NCBI GenBank assembly: GCA_025698895.1
Contig: JAILWO010000001.1
Span: 469,001-533,000 of the forward strand
DNA length: 64,000 nucleotides
Origin: Rhizobiaceae bacterium
Lineage (GTDB): Bacteria > Pseudomonadota > Alphaproteobacteria > Rhizobiales > Rhizobiaceae
Direction of reading: 5' to 3'
The translations under genes and the position numbers were made by a program. Position 1 is the first letter of the stretch. Each line of letters starts with the position of its first letter. Positions 1-8,989 of this stretch are shown piece by piece. The notes under the pieces were generated by a model that saw only the letters and a list, made by a program, of their open reading frames with translations, did not search any database and had not been told where the DNA came from.

Positions 1-709
1 CGGCAGACTCGCGCGGATTGAGACCCGCCGCCGGTTCGTCCAGGCAGAGCAGATGCGGCCCCGTGCACATGGCGCGCGCGATTTCCAGGCGCCGCTGGGC
101 GCCATAGGGCAGGTCGCCGGCAGGATCGTCCGCGCGGTCGATCAGGCCGGTCCGCTCCATCCAGTAAACCGCGCGGTCAACCGCTTCCCCCCTCGCCTTG
201 CGGTAACCGGGCAGCATCAGCACGCCGCCGATCGTGTAGCCGGACGCGACCATCAGCTTGTTGTGCTGGGCCACCAGGAGGTTTTCCAGAACGGTCATGC
301 CCGAAAACAGCCTGATGTTCTGGAAGGTGCGCGCCACCCTGGCGCGGTGCGAGATGGTGAAGTCGGCCATTCGCTCCAGCAGGAACACCGCGCCGTCGCC
401 ATCGGACTTGTGCTGCGCGCTGGAGGCGGTCAGTTCCTCCACGAGGTCGTTCTTGCGGCCGGCGCCGTGGCGCATGACGATGCGGCCCTCGGTCGGCTTG
501 TAGAAGCCGGTCACGCAGTTGAAGACGGTGGTTTTGCCGGCTCCGTTAGGGCCGATCAGGGCGGTGATGTCGCCGCGGCCGACGTCGAAGGAGAGGTCGT
601 TGACCGCCACGAGACCGCCGAACCGCATGGTCAGCCGCTCGACCGACAGCACCGGATCGTTTTCCCATCGCCGGTGCGCGCCGGACTCAACGGAAGTCGT
701 CTGAGCCAT
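1..709 (-). CDS. livG: Branched-chain amino acid ABC transporter ATP-binding protein LivG (partial, C-terminus outside window)
   Basis: This is the cytoplasmic ATPase that powers a branched-chain amino-acid type importer (HAAT family). Read from the ATG at 709 it gives 236 residues before the window edge. It shows a Walker A (GPNGAGKTT, about residues 52-60), the Q-loop region FQNIRLF, and a Walker B LLCLDEPAAGLNPRE close to the edge. The signature region is degenerate, reading GAQRRLEIARA rather than LSGGQ, which is usual for LivG. A long insert between Walker A and the Q-loop is also typical of LivG and separates it from LivF. It starts 2 nt after the livM stop, so it is the third gene of a livH-livM-livG operon; livF probably follows outside the window. 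The substrate cannot be read from the sequence, because HAAT systems also carry urea, amides and other amino acids. Confidence 0.93.
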   Translation of the reverse strand, partial: MAQTTSVESGAHRRWENDPVLSVERLTMRFGGLVAVNDLSFDVGRGDITALIGPNGAGKTTVFNCVTGFYKPTEGRIVMRHGAGRKNDLVEELTASSAQHKSDGDGAVFLLERMADFTISHRARVARTFQNIRLFSGMTVLENLLVAQHNKLMVASGYTIGGVLMLPGYRKARGEAVDRAVYWMERTGLIDRADDPAGDLPYGAQRRLEIARAMCTGPHLLCLDEPAAGLNPRESA

Positions 710-711
710 CG

Positions 712-2160
712 TCAGTGCCCCTCGCCCTGGGAAACCATGTCGGCGCCGATCTTCTTCCTGTGTTTCAGCACGACGGACGGCTCGCGCGTCGAGATCAGAC
801 CACGCGGCTTCCACACCATGATGGCGACCATGGCCATGCCGAAGAACAACATGCGGAAGCGGACCGGATCGAAACCCTCGCCGAATATCTGTTGCAGAAA
901 GCCCAGATTGCGAAGCAGCTCGATACCACCGATCATCACGATCGAGGCGATCACGACGCCGAACTGCGATCCCAGGCCGCCAAGCACCACGATGGCCAGG
1001 ATGATCGCCGATTCCAGGAAGGTGAAGCTCTCGGGCGAGATGAAACCCTGCCTGGTGGCGAAGAAGGAGCCGGCGAAGCCGCCGAACATCGCGCCGATCG
1101 CGAACGCGGTCAGCTTGGTGTTGGTGGTGTTGATGCCCAGCGAACGGCAGGCGATCTCGTCCTCGCGCATCGCCTCCCAGGCGCGTCCGACCGGCAGGCG
1201 TCTCAGCCGCACCGTCACGAGATGCGTGACGATCGCCAGCACGAAGATGATGTAGTAGATGAAGATGAAGCGGTGGATGGTCGAATATTCGAGCCCGAAG
1301 AAGGCGGCGAAACCGTCATCTCCGCGCGCGAACTCCAGTCCGAAGAGGGTTGGCTTGGGAATGCGCGATATGCCATCCGGCCCGCCCGTGAATTGGTACC
1401 AGTTCAGCAGCACGACGCGGATGATCTCGCCGAAGGCCAGCGTCACGATCGCCAGATAGTCGCCGCGCAGCCTCAGCACGGGAAAACCGAGGATCACGCC
1501 CCAGATGGCCGCAAGCAGCCCGGCCAGCGGCAGTGCGACCCAGAAGCCTATGAATTCGAAATGGGTCGACAGCAGCGCGAAGGAATAGGCGCCCACCGCG
1601 TAGAAGGCGACATAGCCGAGATCGAGCAGGCCGGCGAGCCCGACCACGATGTTCAGCCCCCAACCGAGCATCACGTAGGTCAGGATCAGGATCGACAGGT
1701 CGATCAACTGCCTTTGCTGTCCGGGAAGCAACCACATTATCAGGAACGGTAACACCACCGCGACCGCGAACATCACCCAGCCCGCGATCGTCATGAAATC
1801 GAGACCCTCGGAGACGACCGTGGTCTTGGCCGTGGTCTTGACGGCAGCGCGCCCCCCTCCGCGCTTGTCGAACCAGAACAGGTTGAGTGCCAGCCGTCCG
1901 GCGAACACAATGGCGATCGCGGAGAACCAGAGCCCCCAGCGTGTGGTGATCGCCAGCCCGCCGGGTGCGATATCGGTCCTCAGCGCCAGAAAGAAGAAGC
2001 CCAGCACGCCAGCCAGGGCGGCCGTCATCACGGCGTCCCGCAGCGCTTCCTGCAGGCGACCAGGCCCCGTCCTGGGGAGACCGGGTGCCGCCTCCGCGCG
2101 CTTTTCCGCCTTGGCCTGCGCACCCTCGGGCGACATGGTGGAGGTCGGTGTCTGGGCCAT
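712..2160 (-). CDS. livM: Branched-chain amino acid ABC transporter permease LivM
   Basis: Inner-membrane permease, 482 aa, partner of LivH in an amino-acid ABC importer. The core runs from about residue 130 with many hydrophobic segments and the LivM hallmarks GYVAFYAVGAYS, LRLRGDYLAIVTLAFGEI and a cytoplasmic EAA-like loop around WEAMREDEIACRSLGIN. About 120 residues precede the core, with a charged N-terminus and two or three extra hydrophobic stretches; E. coli LivM also has an N-terminal extension, but this one is longer. I chose the ATG at 2160, which overlaps the livH stop as TGATG and has a GGAG/AAGG purine stretch upstream. An in-frame GTG one codon earlier is the alternative. The C-terminus ends 2 nt before livG, indicating translational coupling. 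Confidence 0.93.
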   Translation of the reverse strand: MAQTPTSTMSPEGAQAKAEKRAEAAPGLPRTGPGRLQEALRDAVMTAALAGVLGFFFLALRTDIAPGGLAITTRWGLWFSAIAIVFAGRLALNLFWFDKRGGGRAAVKTTAKTTVVSEGLDFMTIAGWVMFAVAVVLPFLIMWLLPGQQRQLIDLSILILTYVMLGWGLNIVVGLAGLLDLGYVAFYAVGAYSFALLSTHFEFIGFWVALPLAGLLAAIWGVILGFPVLRLRGDYLAIVTLAFGEIIRVVLLNWYQFTGGPDGISRIPKPTLFGLEFARGDDGFAAFFGLEYSTIHRFIFIYYIIFVLAIVTHLVTVRLRRLPVGRAWEAMREDEIACRSLGINTTNTKLTAFAIGAMFGGFAGSFFATRQGFISPESFTFLESAIILAIVVLGGLGSQFGVVIASIVMIGGIELLRNLGFLQQIFGEGFDPVRFRMLFFGMAMVAIMVWKPRGLISTREPSVVLKHRKKIGADMVSQGEGH

Positions 2161-3065
2161 CACACCTTCTCCACTTCCGGCTTGCCCAGCAGCCCCGAGG
2201 GCAGGAAGATCAGCACGATCGCCAGGATCGAGAAGGCCGCCACGTCCTTGTACTCGACCGAAAAATAGCCGGACCAGAACACTTCGATCAGTCCGATCAA
2301 CAGGCCGCCCAGCATGGCGCCCGGCAGCGAGCCGATCCCGCCCAGCACGGCCGCGGTGAAAGCCTTAACCCCCGCGAGGAACCCGATGTAGAAATCGATC
2401 ACCCCGTAAAGCAGCATGAACATGATACCGGCGACGGCCGCCAGCGCCGCTCCCATCACGAAGGTCAGCGAGATGGTGCGGTCGACATTGACGCCCAGAA
2501 GCGCCGCCATCTTCTGGTCCTGCTCGCAGGCGCGCTGCGCGCGGCCCAGCGAGGTGCGCGCGATCAGCAGCGTGAAGGCCGCCATCAGCACCACCGTCGT
2601 CACGATGATGATGATCTGCATGTAGGAAAGCTGCACGCCTTCGATGACCTGGATTCCGCCCCGGATCTGCGGCGGCAGGGGCTTGACACGCGCGCCCTGC
2701 GTGACCTGGACGAAGTTCTGGAGCACGATCGACATTCCGATCGCGGTAATCAGCGGCGCCAGCCGGAACGAGCCGCGCAACGGCCGGTAGGCGACGCGTT
2801 CGACCGTCCAGCCCCAGGCGGCCGTGAACAGCATGGCGATGATCAGCACGATCAGGAGCACCACCGGCAGGAAGGCAAACCCCAGCACGCTGGTGAGGAT
2901 CAGGAAGGTCGTCAGCGCGATGAAGGCGCCGACCATGAAGATGTCGCCATGGGCGAAATTGATCATGCCGATGATGCCGTAGACCATCGTGTAGCCGATC
3001 GCGATCAGCCCATAGATCGATCCCAGCGTCAGCCCGTTTATAAGCTGCTGGAGGAAATAATCCAT
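2160..3065 (-). CDS. livH: Branched-chain amino acid ABC transporter permease LivH
   Basis: Inner-membrane permease, 301 aa, the usual LivH length. It begins MDYFLQQLINGLTLGSIYGLIAIGYT, the standard LivH N-terminus, and carries the conserved MINFAHGDIFMVGAF motif near residues 35-49 and the cytoplasmic loop RTSLGRAQRACEQDQKMAALLGVN. It is the first gene of the liv operon (minus strand), with a GGGGAG ribosome-binding site about 9 nt before the ATG. No periplasmic binding protein gene lies next to it in the window, so the cognate binding protein is either beyond the left edge or elsewhere. It sits 404 bp downstream of the ectoine genes; whether it works with them is unknown. Confidence 0.93.
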   Translation of the reverse strand: MDYFLQQLINGLTLGSIYGLIAIGYTMVYGIIGMINFAHGDIFMVGAFIALTTFLILTSVLGFAFLPVVLLIVLIIAMLFTAAWGWTVERVAYRPLRGSFRLAPLITAIGMSIVLQNFVQVTQGARVKPLPPQIRGGIQVIEGVQLSYMQIIIIVTTVVLMAAFTLLIARTSLGRAQRACEQDQKMAALLGVNVDRTISLTFVMGAALAAVAGIMFMLLYGVIDFYIGFLAGVKAFTAAVLGGIGSLPGAMLGGLLIGLIEVFWSGYFSVEYKDVAAFSILAIVLIFLPSGLLGKPEVEKV

Positions 3066-3469
3066 TCTGCGCGGTGCTCCCCTGAAGCGTCGCCCGGACG
3101 GGCCCGCTCCTTATGTTTGTTCCCTATTCCTAGCCCTCCGCGACGCGATTGCAAACGCAAAATCCCGTCCGCGCGCCCGCTTGCCGGGCCGTGATCGAAT
3201 GATGGCAGAGTTCCCGATCCGCCGGCCCTTCCCCTCCGGGCCGGCGCGGACCGTATCAATGGCGTCGCGCAATGTCCTGCGGATGAGCAGGAAAATGCGG
3301 CCGTGCATTCGCAATTTTCCGCGCCAGACCCGGCAATTCACGTGGAACCTTGCGCTTTCGCATCGTCATGCGTGGCCGGCGACGCGCTCCCGCGACCTCC
3401 GGTTGCCCGCATCATCCGTGGAAACCAGGGCCGGACATGGTCCCTAGTCGGCTTCCGGTTTGCACGGCA
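3066..3469. other. 404-bp intergenic region between doeB and livH
   Basis: This stretch follows the doeB stop and precedes livH on the same strand. I see no convincing gene: short open frames here lack ribosome-binding sites and family features. It holds a perfect 8-bp inverted repeat, GCCGGCCC at 3221-3228 with GGGCCGGC at 3238-3245 and a 9-nt loop, but no T-tract on either side, so it is not a classical terminator. The liv promoter should lie in the livH-proximal half, but no strong -35/-10 pair stands out. Confidence 0.5.
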
Positions 3470-4489
3470 TCAGGGCTCGACCGGCTCGCCCTCCACTGCC
3501 AGTACCGACACGCAGTCGCCGGCCTTGACCAGACCGGGAAAATGGCGGGCGGCCAGCAGGCCCGACATGCGCGCCCTGATCTCGCGCGGGGCAAGTCCGG
3601 TGCGGCCGATCGGGTGAACCCGCGCCACGACCTCGCCCTTTCCGACCGGCTCGCCCAGATCGACCATCGTCTCGATCATCCCGTCCTCCTCGGCGAAGGC
3701 GAAGCAGTCGTCGGACGGCATGTCCAGCCAGCGCGTCGGCTTGATGTCCGGCTCGCCGGCGACGATGCCGGCATGGATCAGAAGGTTCATCGCGCCCCGC
3801 CGCGCGATCCGCACCGTTTCGGCGCGTGCCGTTCCGCCGCCCCCGAGTTCGGTCGTCACGAAGACCTTACCCATCTCCTCGGCCGCGGTGTCGTACATGC
3901 CGATGGCATCGATCTCGAGCATTCTGACCGAATAGGGCGCCGCGAACGCTTCGACGGCCTGGAAGGCGCGCGCTTCCTGCGTCTTGTCGGGCAGGATGTG
4001 CGCCGCGCAGAACGGCAGGAAATCGAGCGTGCGTCCGCCCGAATGATAATCGAGCACGATGTCGGCCCGTGGCAGCAAATAGCGCTGGAAATAGTCGGCG
4101 ATCTTCTCCGTCACCGTACCGTCGGGCCGGCCGGGAAACAGCCGGTTGAGATTGCCCTTGTCGATCGGCGAGGTGCGGCTCGCGGCCCGGAAAGCGGGAT
4201 AGTTCATCGCCGGGGCGATGATGACGGTGCCGGTCACGCGGTCCGGCTGCAGCGTGCGCGCCAATTCGTAGAGCGCCAGCGGCCCTTCATACTCGTCGCC
4301 ATGATTGCCGCCGGTCAGAAGGGCCGTTGGGCCCGTCCCGTTCTTGATGACGGCGATCGGGATCATCACCGATCCCCAGGCCGAGTCGTCGCGGGAGAAC
4401 GGCAGCCTGAGGAAGCCGTGCTGGACGCCGTCCGCATCGAAATCGACCGTCGGCGTGATCGGCGACGGGTGGAGATTGCTTGCCAGCAT
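3470..4489 (-). CDS. doeB: N-acetyl-diaminobutyrate deacetylase DoeB (EutE), M14-like zinc hydrolase
   Basis: Cytoplasmic zinc deacetylase of the succinylglutamate desuccinylase/aspartoacylase superfamily, 339 aa. In ectoine breakdown DoeB removes the acetyl group from N-acetyl-2,4-diaminobutyrate made by DoeA. Visible zinc and catalytic residues are H63 and E66 in GGNHGDEYEG, H149 in LDYHSGG and E214 in TTELGGGG. The assignment rests on this family plus the direct neighbourhood of doeA and eutABC. A longer frame runs upstream inside doeA, but the ATG at 4489 has a GGAGA site 7 nt upstream and lies 14 nt after the doeA stop, so I take this start. It is the last gene of the ectoine operon. An unrelated AstE/AspA-type deacylase is possible from sequence alone, but the context makes that unlikely. 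Confidence 0.9.
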   Translation of the reverse strand: MLASNLHPSPITPTVDFDADGVQHGFLRLPFSRDDSAWGSVMIPIAVIKNGTGPTALLTGGNHGDEYEGPLALYELARTLQPDRVTGTVIIAPAMNYPAFRAASRTSPIDKGNLNRLFPGRPDGTVTEKIADYFQRYLLPRADIVLDYHSGGRTLDFLPFCAAHILPDKTQEARAFQAVEAFAAPYSVRMLEIDAIGMYDTAAEEMGKVFVTTELGGGGTARAETVRIARRGAMNLLIHAGIVAGEPDIKPTRWLDMPSDDCFAFAEEDGMIETMVDLGEPVGKGEVVARVHPIGRTGLAPREIRARMSGLLAARHFPGLVKAGDCVSVLAVEGEPVEP

Positions 4490-4503
4490 ATATGTCTCCG
4501 AGC

Positions 4504-5694
4504 CTAGTTCTTCACGAACAGCTTGCGCGGCACGTTGGCCAGGCATTCGACGCCCGTCTCCGTGATGAGGATGGATTCGGTGATTTCGAGCCCCATCGTC
4601 TCCAGCCACAGCCCGGTCATGAAATGGAATGTCATGCCGGGTTCCAGCACAGTGCGGTCGCCGGGACGCAGGCTCATCGTGCGCTCGCCCCAGTCCGGCG
4701 GATAGGAAATGCCGATGGGGTAGCCGGTCCGGTTGTCCTTCACGATGCCGTACCGGTTCAGCACCGCGAAGAAGGCGTTGGCGATATCCTCGCATGTGTT
4801 GCCCGGGCGTGCCGCCTCAAGCCCCGCCTCCATGCCTTCCAGTGTCGCCTTCTCGGCGTCGAGGAAGGCCTGGTCGGGCTTGCCGAGAAAGACGGTGCGC
4901 GACAGCGGACAATGGTAGCGGCGGTAGCAGCCGGCTATCTCGAAAAACGTGCCTTCGCCGGTCTTCATGGGCTGGTCGTCCCAGGTCAGATGCGGCGCCG
5001 AGGCGTCGATGCCCGACGGCAGCAGCGGCACGATCGCCGGATAGTCGCCGCCAAAAGATCCGTCGGGTCCGTCGACGCCGCGTATGGCCGCATCGTAGAT
5101 CTCGGCCACGAGATCGCATTTGCGCATGCCCGGTTCGACCGTCTCCACGATGCGCCGGTGCATCTCCTCCACGATCCGCGCCGCCTTGCGCATATAGGCG
5201 ATTTCGGTCTCGCTCTTGACCGCGCGCTGCCAGTTGACCAGCGCGGTCGCGTCGGAAAACCGTGCCTCCGGCAGGCCGCGCACCAGCGCAGCGAAGGCCG
5301 CCGCCGAGAAATAGTAATTGTCCATTTCGACGCCGATCGAGGCGCGCTGCCAGCCGCGCTCGATCACCAGCCGGGCCAGTTCGTCCATCGGGTGGCGCTC
5401 GGTCGACTGCACGAAATGGTCGGCATAGCCCACGATGTTGTCGAGGGCGAGCCACACCGTGCGCTTGGCCCCGTTCGCGTCCTGACCGCGGCCGAACCAG
5501 ACAGGCTCTCCCTCCGACGGCACCAGCACCGCCTGGTGTACATAGAAGGACCAGCCGTCATAGCCTGTCAGCCAGGCCATGTTGGACGGATCGGAGACGA
5601 TCAGCAGCTCGATCCCCTTCGCCGCCATGGCGTGACGCGTCTTCTCGAGGCGTTGTGCGTATTCAGCGCGCGTGAACCTCAGTTCGGCCAGCAT
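4504..5694 (-). CDS. doeA: Ectoine hydrolase DoeA (EutD), M24 peptidase-like
   Basis: Ring-opening hydrolase that converts ectoine to N-acetyl-2,4-diaminobutyrate; cytoplasmic, 396 aa. It has the two-domain build of M24 creatinase/prolidase proteins: an N-terminal creatinase-like domain (about 10-160, with SDPSNMAWLTGYDGWSFYVH) and a C-terminal pita-bread domain (about 170-390, with GGDYPAIVPLLPSG, FFEIAGCYRRYHCPLSRTVF and the LEPGMTFHF/GLEITESILI strands). The distinctive N-terminal motif and the neighbours eutC upstream and doeB downstream point to DoeA rather than an Xaa-Pro dipeptidase. It starts 33 nt after eutC and ends 14 nt before doeB, within one operon. Confidence 0.92.
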   Translation of the reverse strand: MLAELRFTRAEYAQRLEKTRHAMAAKGIELLIVSDPSNMAWLTGYDGWSFYVHQAVLVPSEGEPVWFGRGQDANGAKRTVWLALDNIVGYADHFVQSTERHPMDELARLVIERGWQRASIGVEMDNYYFSAAAFAALVRGLPEARFSDATALVNWQRAVKSETEIAYMRKAARIVEEMHRRIVETVEPGMRKCDLVAEIYDAAIRGVDGPDGSFGGDYPAIVPLLPSGIDASAPHLTWDDQPMKTGEGTFFEIAGCYRRYHCPLSRTVFLGKPDQAFLDAEKATLEGMEAGLEAARPGNTCEDIANAFFAVLNRYGIVKDNRTGYPIGISYPPDWGERTMSLRPGDRTVLEPGMTFHFMTGLWLETMGLEITESILITETGVECLANVPRKLFVKN

Positions 5695-5727
5695 TCTTTC
5701 ATTGTCCTCGTTGGGAGCCTCGCAGGC

Positions 5728-6717
5728 TCAGCTTTCGAAATCCGTTCCCGCGCCGACTTCCCGCGCGCGCCGCACCGCCAGCGTGGCGATCGCCGTGTCC
5801 TGCACCCCTGTCCCGGTCAGGTCCGCGACGGTGATTGCCTGCGGCCCGGCCCGTCCTGCGGTCGAGCCGGCGATTATCGCGCCGAGTTCCGGAAACGCCG
5901 CATCCTCGCGCACCAGCCCGGCGCGAATGGCATGGCGAAGCTCGCCCAGCCGTCTCGTTTGCGACAGCCGGTCGGCCACGTAGAAGCCGGTCGCCACGAT
6001 GGCCGGGTCGAGCTCGTTCTTGTGCTCCGAGTCCGAACCCATCGCCGTTATATGCTGGCCGGGCTCAAGCCAGCCCGCCTTCAAGACCGGCTTTTCGGCC
6101 GGGGTGGTCGTCACGATCACGTCGGCGCCCCGAGCCGCCTCGCCCGGATCGGATTCGGCCCGCACCGCGATACCGAGCCCCTTGGCAAGCTCGGCCGCCT
6201 TTGCCCGAGCCTTCGCCCCGTCTCGGGCCCAGATTCTGGCCTCGGCGATCGGCCGCACCAGCGAGAGCGCCTTCAGTTGCAATCCCGCCTGCACGCCGGC
6301 GCCATAGATCGCGGCGACCGTCGCGTCCTCGCGCGAAAGATGCCTGGCGGCCACCGCACCGGCCGCGGCCGTCCTGACGTCGGTCAGATAGCCATTGTCG
6401 AGAAGCAGGGCTTCGACGAGTCCGGTCCGCGACGACAGCAGCACCATCATGCCGTTGAGCGACGGCAGGCCGAGCTTGGGATTGTCGAAGAAGCCAGGGC
6501 TGATCTTGATGGCGAACCCGTCCAGCCCCGGGACATAGGCGGTCTTCACGTCGACCTCGCCGCGATGTTCGGGAATGTCGAGCCGCAGCACCGGCGGCAT
6601 CGACACGTCCTTTGTCGCGAGCGCGCGAAACGCGTCCTCCACGCAATCCACCGCCGCGACGTCCAGCGGGACGGCTTGCCGCAGGTCGGCTTCGGTCAGG
6701 ATGGTCATCTTCGCCAT
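5728..6717 (-). CDS. eutC: Ectoine utilization protein EutC, ornithine cyclodeaminase/mu-crystallin family
   Basis: NAD-dependent protein of the ornithine cyclodeaminase/mu-crystallin family, 329 aa. It shows the family motifs KISPGFFDNPKLGLPS, LLDNGYLTDVRTAAAGAVAA (about residues 105-125) and a Rossmann glycine motif YGAGVQAGLQLKAL. In ectoine clusters EutC sits with EutA and EutB, and the three are thought to convert hydroxyectoine toward ectoine or a shared intermediate; the chemistry is inferred from gene context, not shown here. The ATG at 6717 overlaps the eutB stop by 1 nt (TGATG), a sign of translational coupling; a GTG one codon upstream is possible. True ornithine cyclodeaminase activity cannot be excluded. 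Confidence 0.88.
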   Translation of the reverse strand: MAKMTILTEADLRQAVPLDVAAVDCVEDAFRALATKDVSMPPVLRLDIPEHRGEVDVKTAYVPGLDGFAIKISPGFFDNPKLGLPSLNGMMVLLSSRTGLVEALLLDNGYLTDVRTAAAGAVAARHLSREDATVAAIYGAGVQAGLQLKALSLVRPIAEARIWARDGAKARAKAAELAKGLGIAVRAESDPGEAARGADVIVTTTPAEKPVLKAGWLEPGQHITAMGSDSEHKNELDPAIVATGFYVADRLSQTRRLGELRHAIRAGLVREDAAFPELGAIIAGSTAGRAGPQAITVADLTGTGVQDTAIATLAVRRAREVGAGTDFES

Positions 6718-7685
6718 CACGCAATCTCCCCGCAGATCACCCGCCGGTGCTGTTCCATGTCGACATTGCGTCCTGTCGTCAGGACCACCGTCTCGCCGGT
6801 TGCCCTGGCCTTTCCGGCAAGCAGCGCCGCAATGCCGACCGCACCGGCGCCTTCAACGATTTCACGCTCGATCATATAGGCGTGACGCATGCCGGCCGCG
6901 ATCTCGGCTTCGGTCAGCAGCACCACCTCGTCGAGCAGTTCGCGGCACATCGCGAATGTCAGCCGGTTCTGAAGCCCCACGCCCCCGCCGAGCGAATCGG
7001 CCAGCGTCGCCACCTCCTCGACCTCGACCGGACGCCCGGCGTCGAGCGAGGCCTTCATCGCCGCGCCGCGATCCATGGAAATGCCGATCACCCGGCATGC
7101 CGGCCGCAGCGCCTTGACGGCCGCGGCGACGCCCGCCGCCAGACCGCCGCCCGACAGCGGCACCAGCACCGTCCCCGCCTCAGGTACCTGTTCCATGATC
7201 TCCAGGCCCAGCGTGCCCTGGCCGGCGATCACGTCCTCATGGTCGAAGGGCGGGATCGAGGCGAACCCCTCCTCCGCCACCAGCCGGTCGACCTCGACCT
7301 GCGCCTCGTCCTGGCTTTCGCCGATGATGCGCGCCTCCGCGCCGAGCCGGCCGATTTCCTCGACCTTGTTTTGCGGCACCAGTCTCGACAGGCAGATGAT
7401 GGCGCGCGCCCCCTCCTTGCGCGCCGCATGCGCCAGCGCCCGGCCGTGATTGCCGGTCGATGCCGCCGCCACTCCGCGCGCCTTCTGCGCGGGCGAAAGT
7501 TGCGCCACCGCGTTGGTCGCCCCACGCAGCTTGAAGCTGCCGGTGATCTGCCGATGCTCCAGCTTGAGCATCACGGTCGCGTCTGTCAGGTCCGACAGGC
7601 TGGGCGAAACGACCATGGCTGTCCGCTCGATCAGCGGTCTGATGCGGGTTTCCGCCGCACGGATATCGTCGATCGTGACGCTCAT
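6717..7685 (-). CDS. eutB: Hydroxyectoine utilization dehydratase EutB, threonine dehydratase-like
   Basis: PLP fold-type II enzyme, 322 aa, similar to catabolic threonine dehydratases. K52 in GSFKLRGA is the expected Schiff-base lysine, ASTGNHGRALA (about 75-85) binds the substrate carboxylate, and the glycine loop SGGGLAAG (178-185) binds the PLP phosphate. There is no C-terminal ACT regulatory domain, as in short catabolic forms. In this cluster position the protein is EutB, proposed to dehydrate the hydroxyl-bearing intermediate from 5-hydroxyectoine. It overlaps eutC and follows eutA by 18 nt. Without the neighbours it would be called threonine/serine dehydratase. Confidence 0.89.
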   Translation of the reverse strand: MSVTIDDIRAAETRIRPLIERTAMVVSPSLSDLTDATVMLKLEHRQITGSFKLRGATNAVAQLSPAQKARGVAAASTGNHGRALAHAARKEGARAIICLSRLVPQNKVEEIGRLGAEARIIGESQDEAQVEVDRLVAEEGFASIPPFDHEDVIAGQGTLGLEIMEQVPEAGTVLVPLSGGGLAAGVAAAVKALRPACRVIGISMDRGAAMKASLDAGRPVEVEEVATLADSLGGGVGLQNRLTFAMCRELLDEVVLLTEAEIAAGMRHAYMIEREIVEGAGAVGIAALLAGKARATGETVVLTTGRNVDMEQHRRVICGEIA

Positions 7686-7703
7686 GGCCGCAACCGGATC
7701 ATG

Positions 7704-8507
7704 TCAGGCGTGTCCCAGCCCCATGAGCTGGCCGCGTTCGGGACGCGCGGTCGTGTCACCGCAGGCCCTCAGGCATGCCCATGCGCTGGCCAGATTCGAC
7801 GTCACCACCGGCCGGCCGATCCGTTGCTCGATCTCGGGCACGACCGACGCCGCCCGCAGCGCGGTGCACGACACGAACAGCGCCTCCGCCTCGGGCGCTG
7901 TCGCCCCCACCGCCGCTTCGACGATGGACGCGTGGGTGATGCGAGCCATTTCGCGGTCGTCCTCGAAACCGAGGCAGTCGAAGCTGGCGATCTCGAAGCC
8001 GAGAGCGGCGAAGTAATCGGCCATCGGCCGGCTGGTCTCGACCGTGTAGGGCGTGAGGATGCTGATCGTGCGCGCGCCCAGCGCCGCCAGGCCCTTGGCG
8101 GCCGCAGACGGGGGGGTCACGATCGCCGCGCCCGGCTTTGCGTCCGACAGGGCGGCCTCCACTGCCTCGTCGCCGATCACCACCGAGGCGGACGTGCAGG
8201 AATAGCACAGCGCATCGAGCCGTTCGCCGGGCAGGATCAGGTCCGCGCCCTGGCCAAGCGAAGGTTGCATCCTGCGCAGATTTTCCGGCGTGGTCGGGTT
8301 GGCATAGGCGATCCGCGCGACATGCACGCCGATACGGTTCGAGGCGACCATGCGCCTGAAATCCGCTTCGCTGGTGTGATCGGTCGCCAGCACGAGCAGA
8401 CCGACGCGCTTCTCGTGCGGGCTGGGGTCAAGCGCGACCGATCCGCCGGCGAGCCGGATGGCGGCTTCCGGCCGGGTCGGGCGGATGGGCTGGGATGCGG
8501 TCGGCAT
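7704..8507 (-). CDS. eutA: Ectoine utilization protein EutA, Asp/Glu racemase/arylmalonate decarboxylase-like
   Basis: Member of the arylmalonate decarboxylase/maleate isomerase superfamily, 267 aa from the ATG at 8507. Likely catalytic cysteines are in the CYSCTSAS motif (C101/C104) and in FVSCTALRAA (C214), the two-cysteine arrangement of racemases and isomerases. EutA always travels with EutB and EutC in hydroxyectoine-degrading bacteria and may adjust stereochemistry of a hydroxylated intermediate; that role is inferred. An earlier in-frame ATG at 8543 would overlap the uspA end and has no ribosome-binding site; with the later start the gap to the usp stop is 11 nt. The frame stays open much farther upstream, but that part lies antisense to nothing meaningful and inside uspA/uehC. 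Confidence 0.87.
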   Translation of the reverse strand: MPTASQPIRPTRPEAAIRLAGGSVALDPSPHEKRVGLLVLATDHTSEADFRRMVASNRIGVHVARIAYANPTTPENLRRMQPSLGQGADLILPGERLDALCYSCTSASVVIGDEAVEAALSDAKPGAAIVTPPSAAAKGLAALGARTISILTPYTVETSRPMADYFAALGFEIASFDCLGFEDDREMARITHASIVEAAVGATAPEAEALFVSCTALRAASVVPEIEQRIGRPVVTSNLASAWACLRACGDTTARPERGQLMGLGHA

Positions 8508-8518
8508 GGCGGCCAGCG

Positions 8519-8959
8519 TCACTTCACCGTCAGGCAGGGACATTGCGCAAGGCTGGTCACCTTGTGCGAGACGCTGCCCAGAAGAAATCCCTCCACGTCC
8601 CCCAGGCCGCGGCTTCCCAGCACGATCAGGTCGACGCCCTCCTCGCGCGCGAAACCGACGATCGTGCGCGCAGGCGGGCCGCGCTTCACGACGGTGCGGA
8701 CCTTGCCGGCGCCGATCGTGGCAAGTTCCTCCGCCGCAAGGCGCACTACCTCGCGCGCATGTTCCGACAGCGCCTTGTCGGGCGGCGTCGGATCGGTCGG
8801 CCTGATCATCGACAGCGAACTCTCCAGCGGGCTGTGATGGCGATAGACACACAGCACCACCAGTTCGGCGCCGTAATGTCCGGCCACGTCGGCACCGACC
8901 TTCAGCGCGCGCATGGCCGGCTCCGAGCCGTCCACCGGAAGCAGGATTTTCTTGAACAT
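8519..8959 (-). CDS. Universal stress protein, UspA family (TeaD-like)
   Basis: Cytoplasmic single-domain Usp protein of 146 aa beginning MFKKILLPVDGSEPAMRAL. It has the full ATP-binding signature G-2X-G-9X-G(S): VLGSRGLGDVEGFLLGSVS near residues 113-131, so it should bind ATP. In Halomonas the ectoine TRAP transporter operon ends with the Usp protein TeaD, which modulates transport; the same gene order here (uehABC then usp, 30 nt after uehC) supports a comparable role in adjusting ectoine uptake. The ribosome-binding site is GAGAGGAGC about 7 nt upstream. Confidence 0.92.
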   Translation of the reverse strand: MFKKILLPVDGSEPAMRALKVGADVAGHYGAELVVLCVYRHHSPLESSLSMIRPTDPTPPDKALSEHAREVVRLAAEELATIGAGKVRTVVKRGPPARTIVGFAREEGVDLIVLGSRGLGDVEGFLLGSVSHKVTSLAQCPCLTVK

Positions 8960-8989
8960 GACCGGCTCCTCTCGCTTGTCCCGCCGCGA

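Noticed and set aside
3221-3245. Perfect 8-bp stem with a TTCCCCTCC loop, similar to the sRNA loops
   Set aside because: It stands alone without neighbouring hairpins, terminator T-tract or promoter, so it is not evidence for a second sRNA.
4480-6879. Very long plus-strand open frame antisense to doeA, eutC and eutB
   Set aside because: The minus-strand genes have clear catalytic motifs and family lengths. In GC-rich DNA the opposite strand stays open by codon bias; the antisense product is Arg/His/Gln-rich and has no domain.
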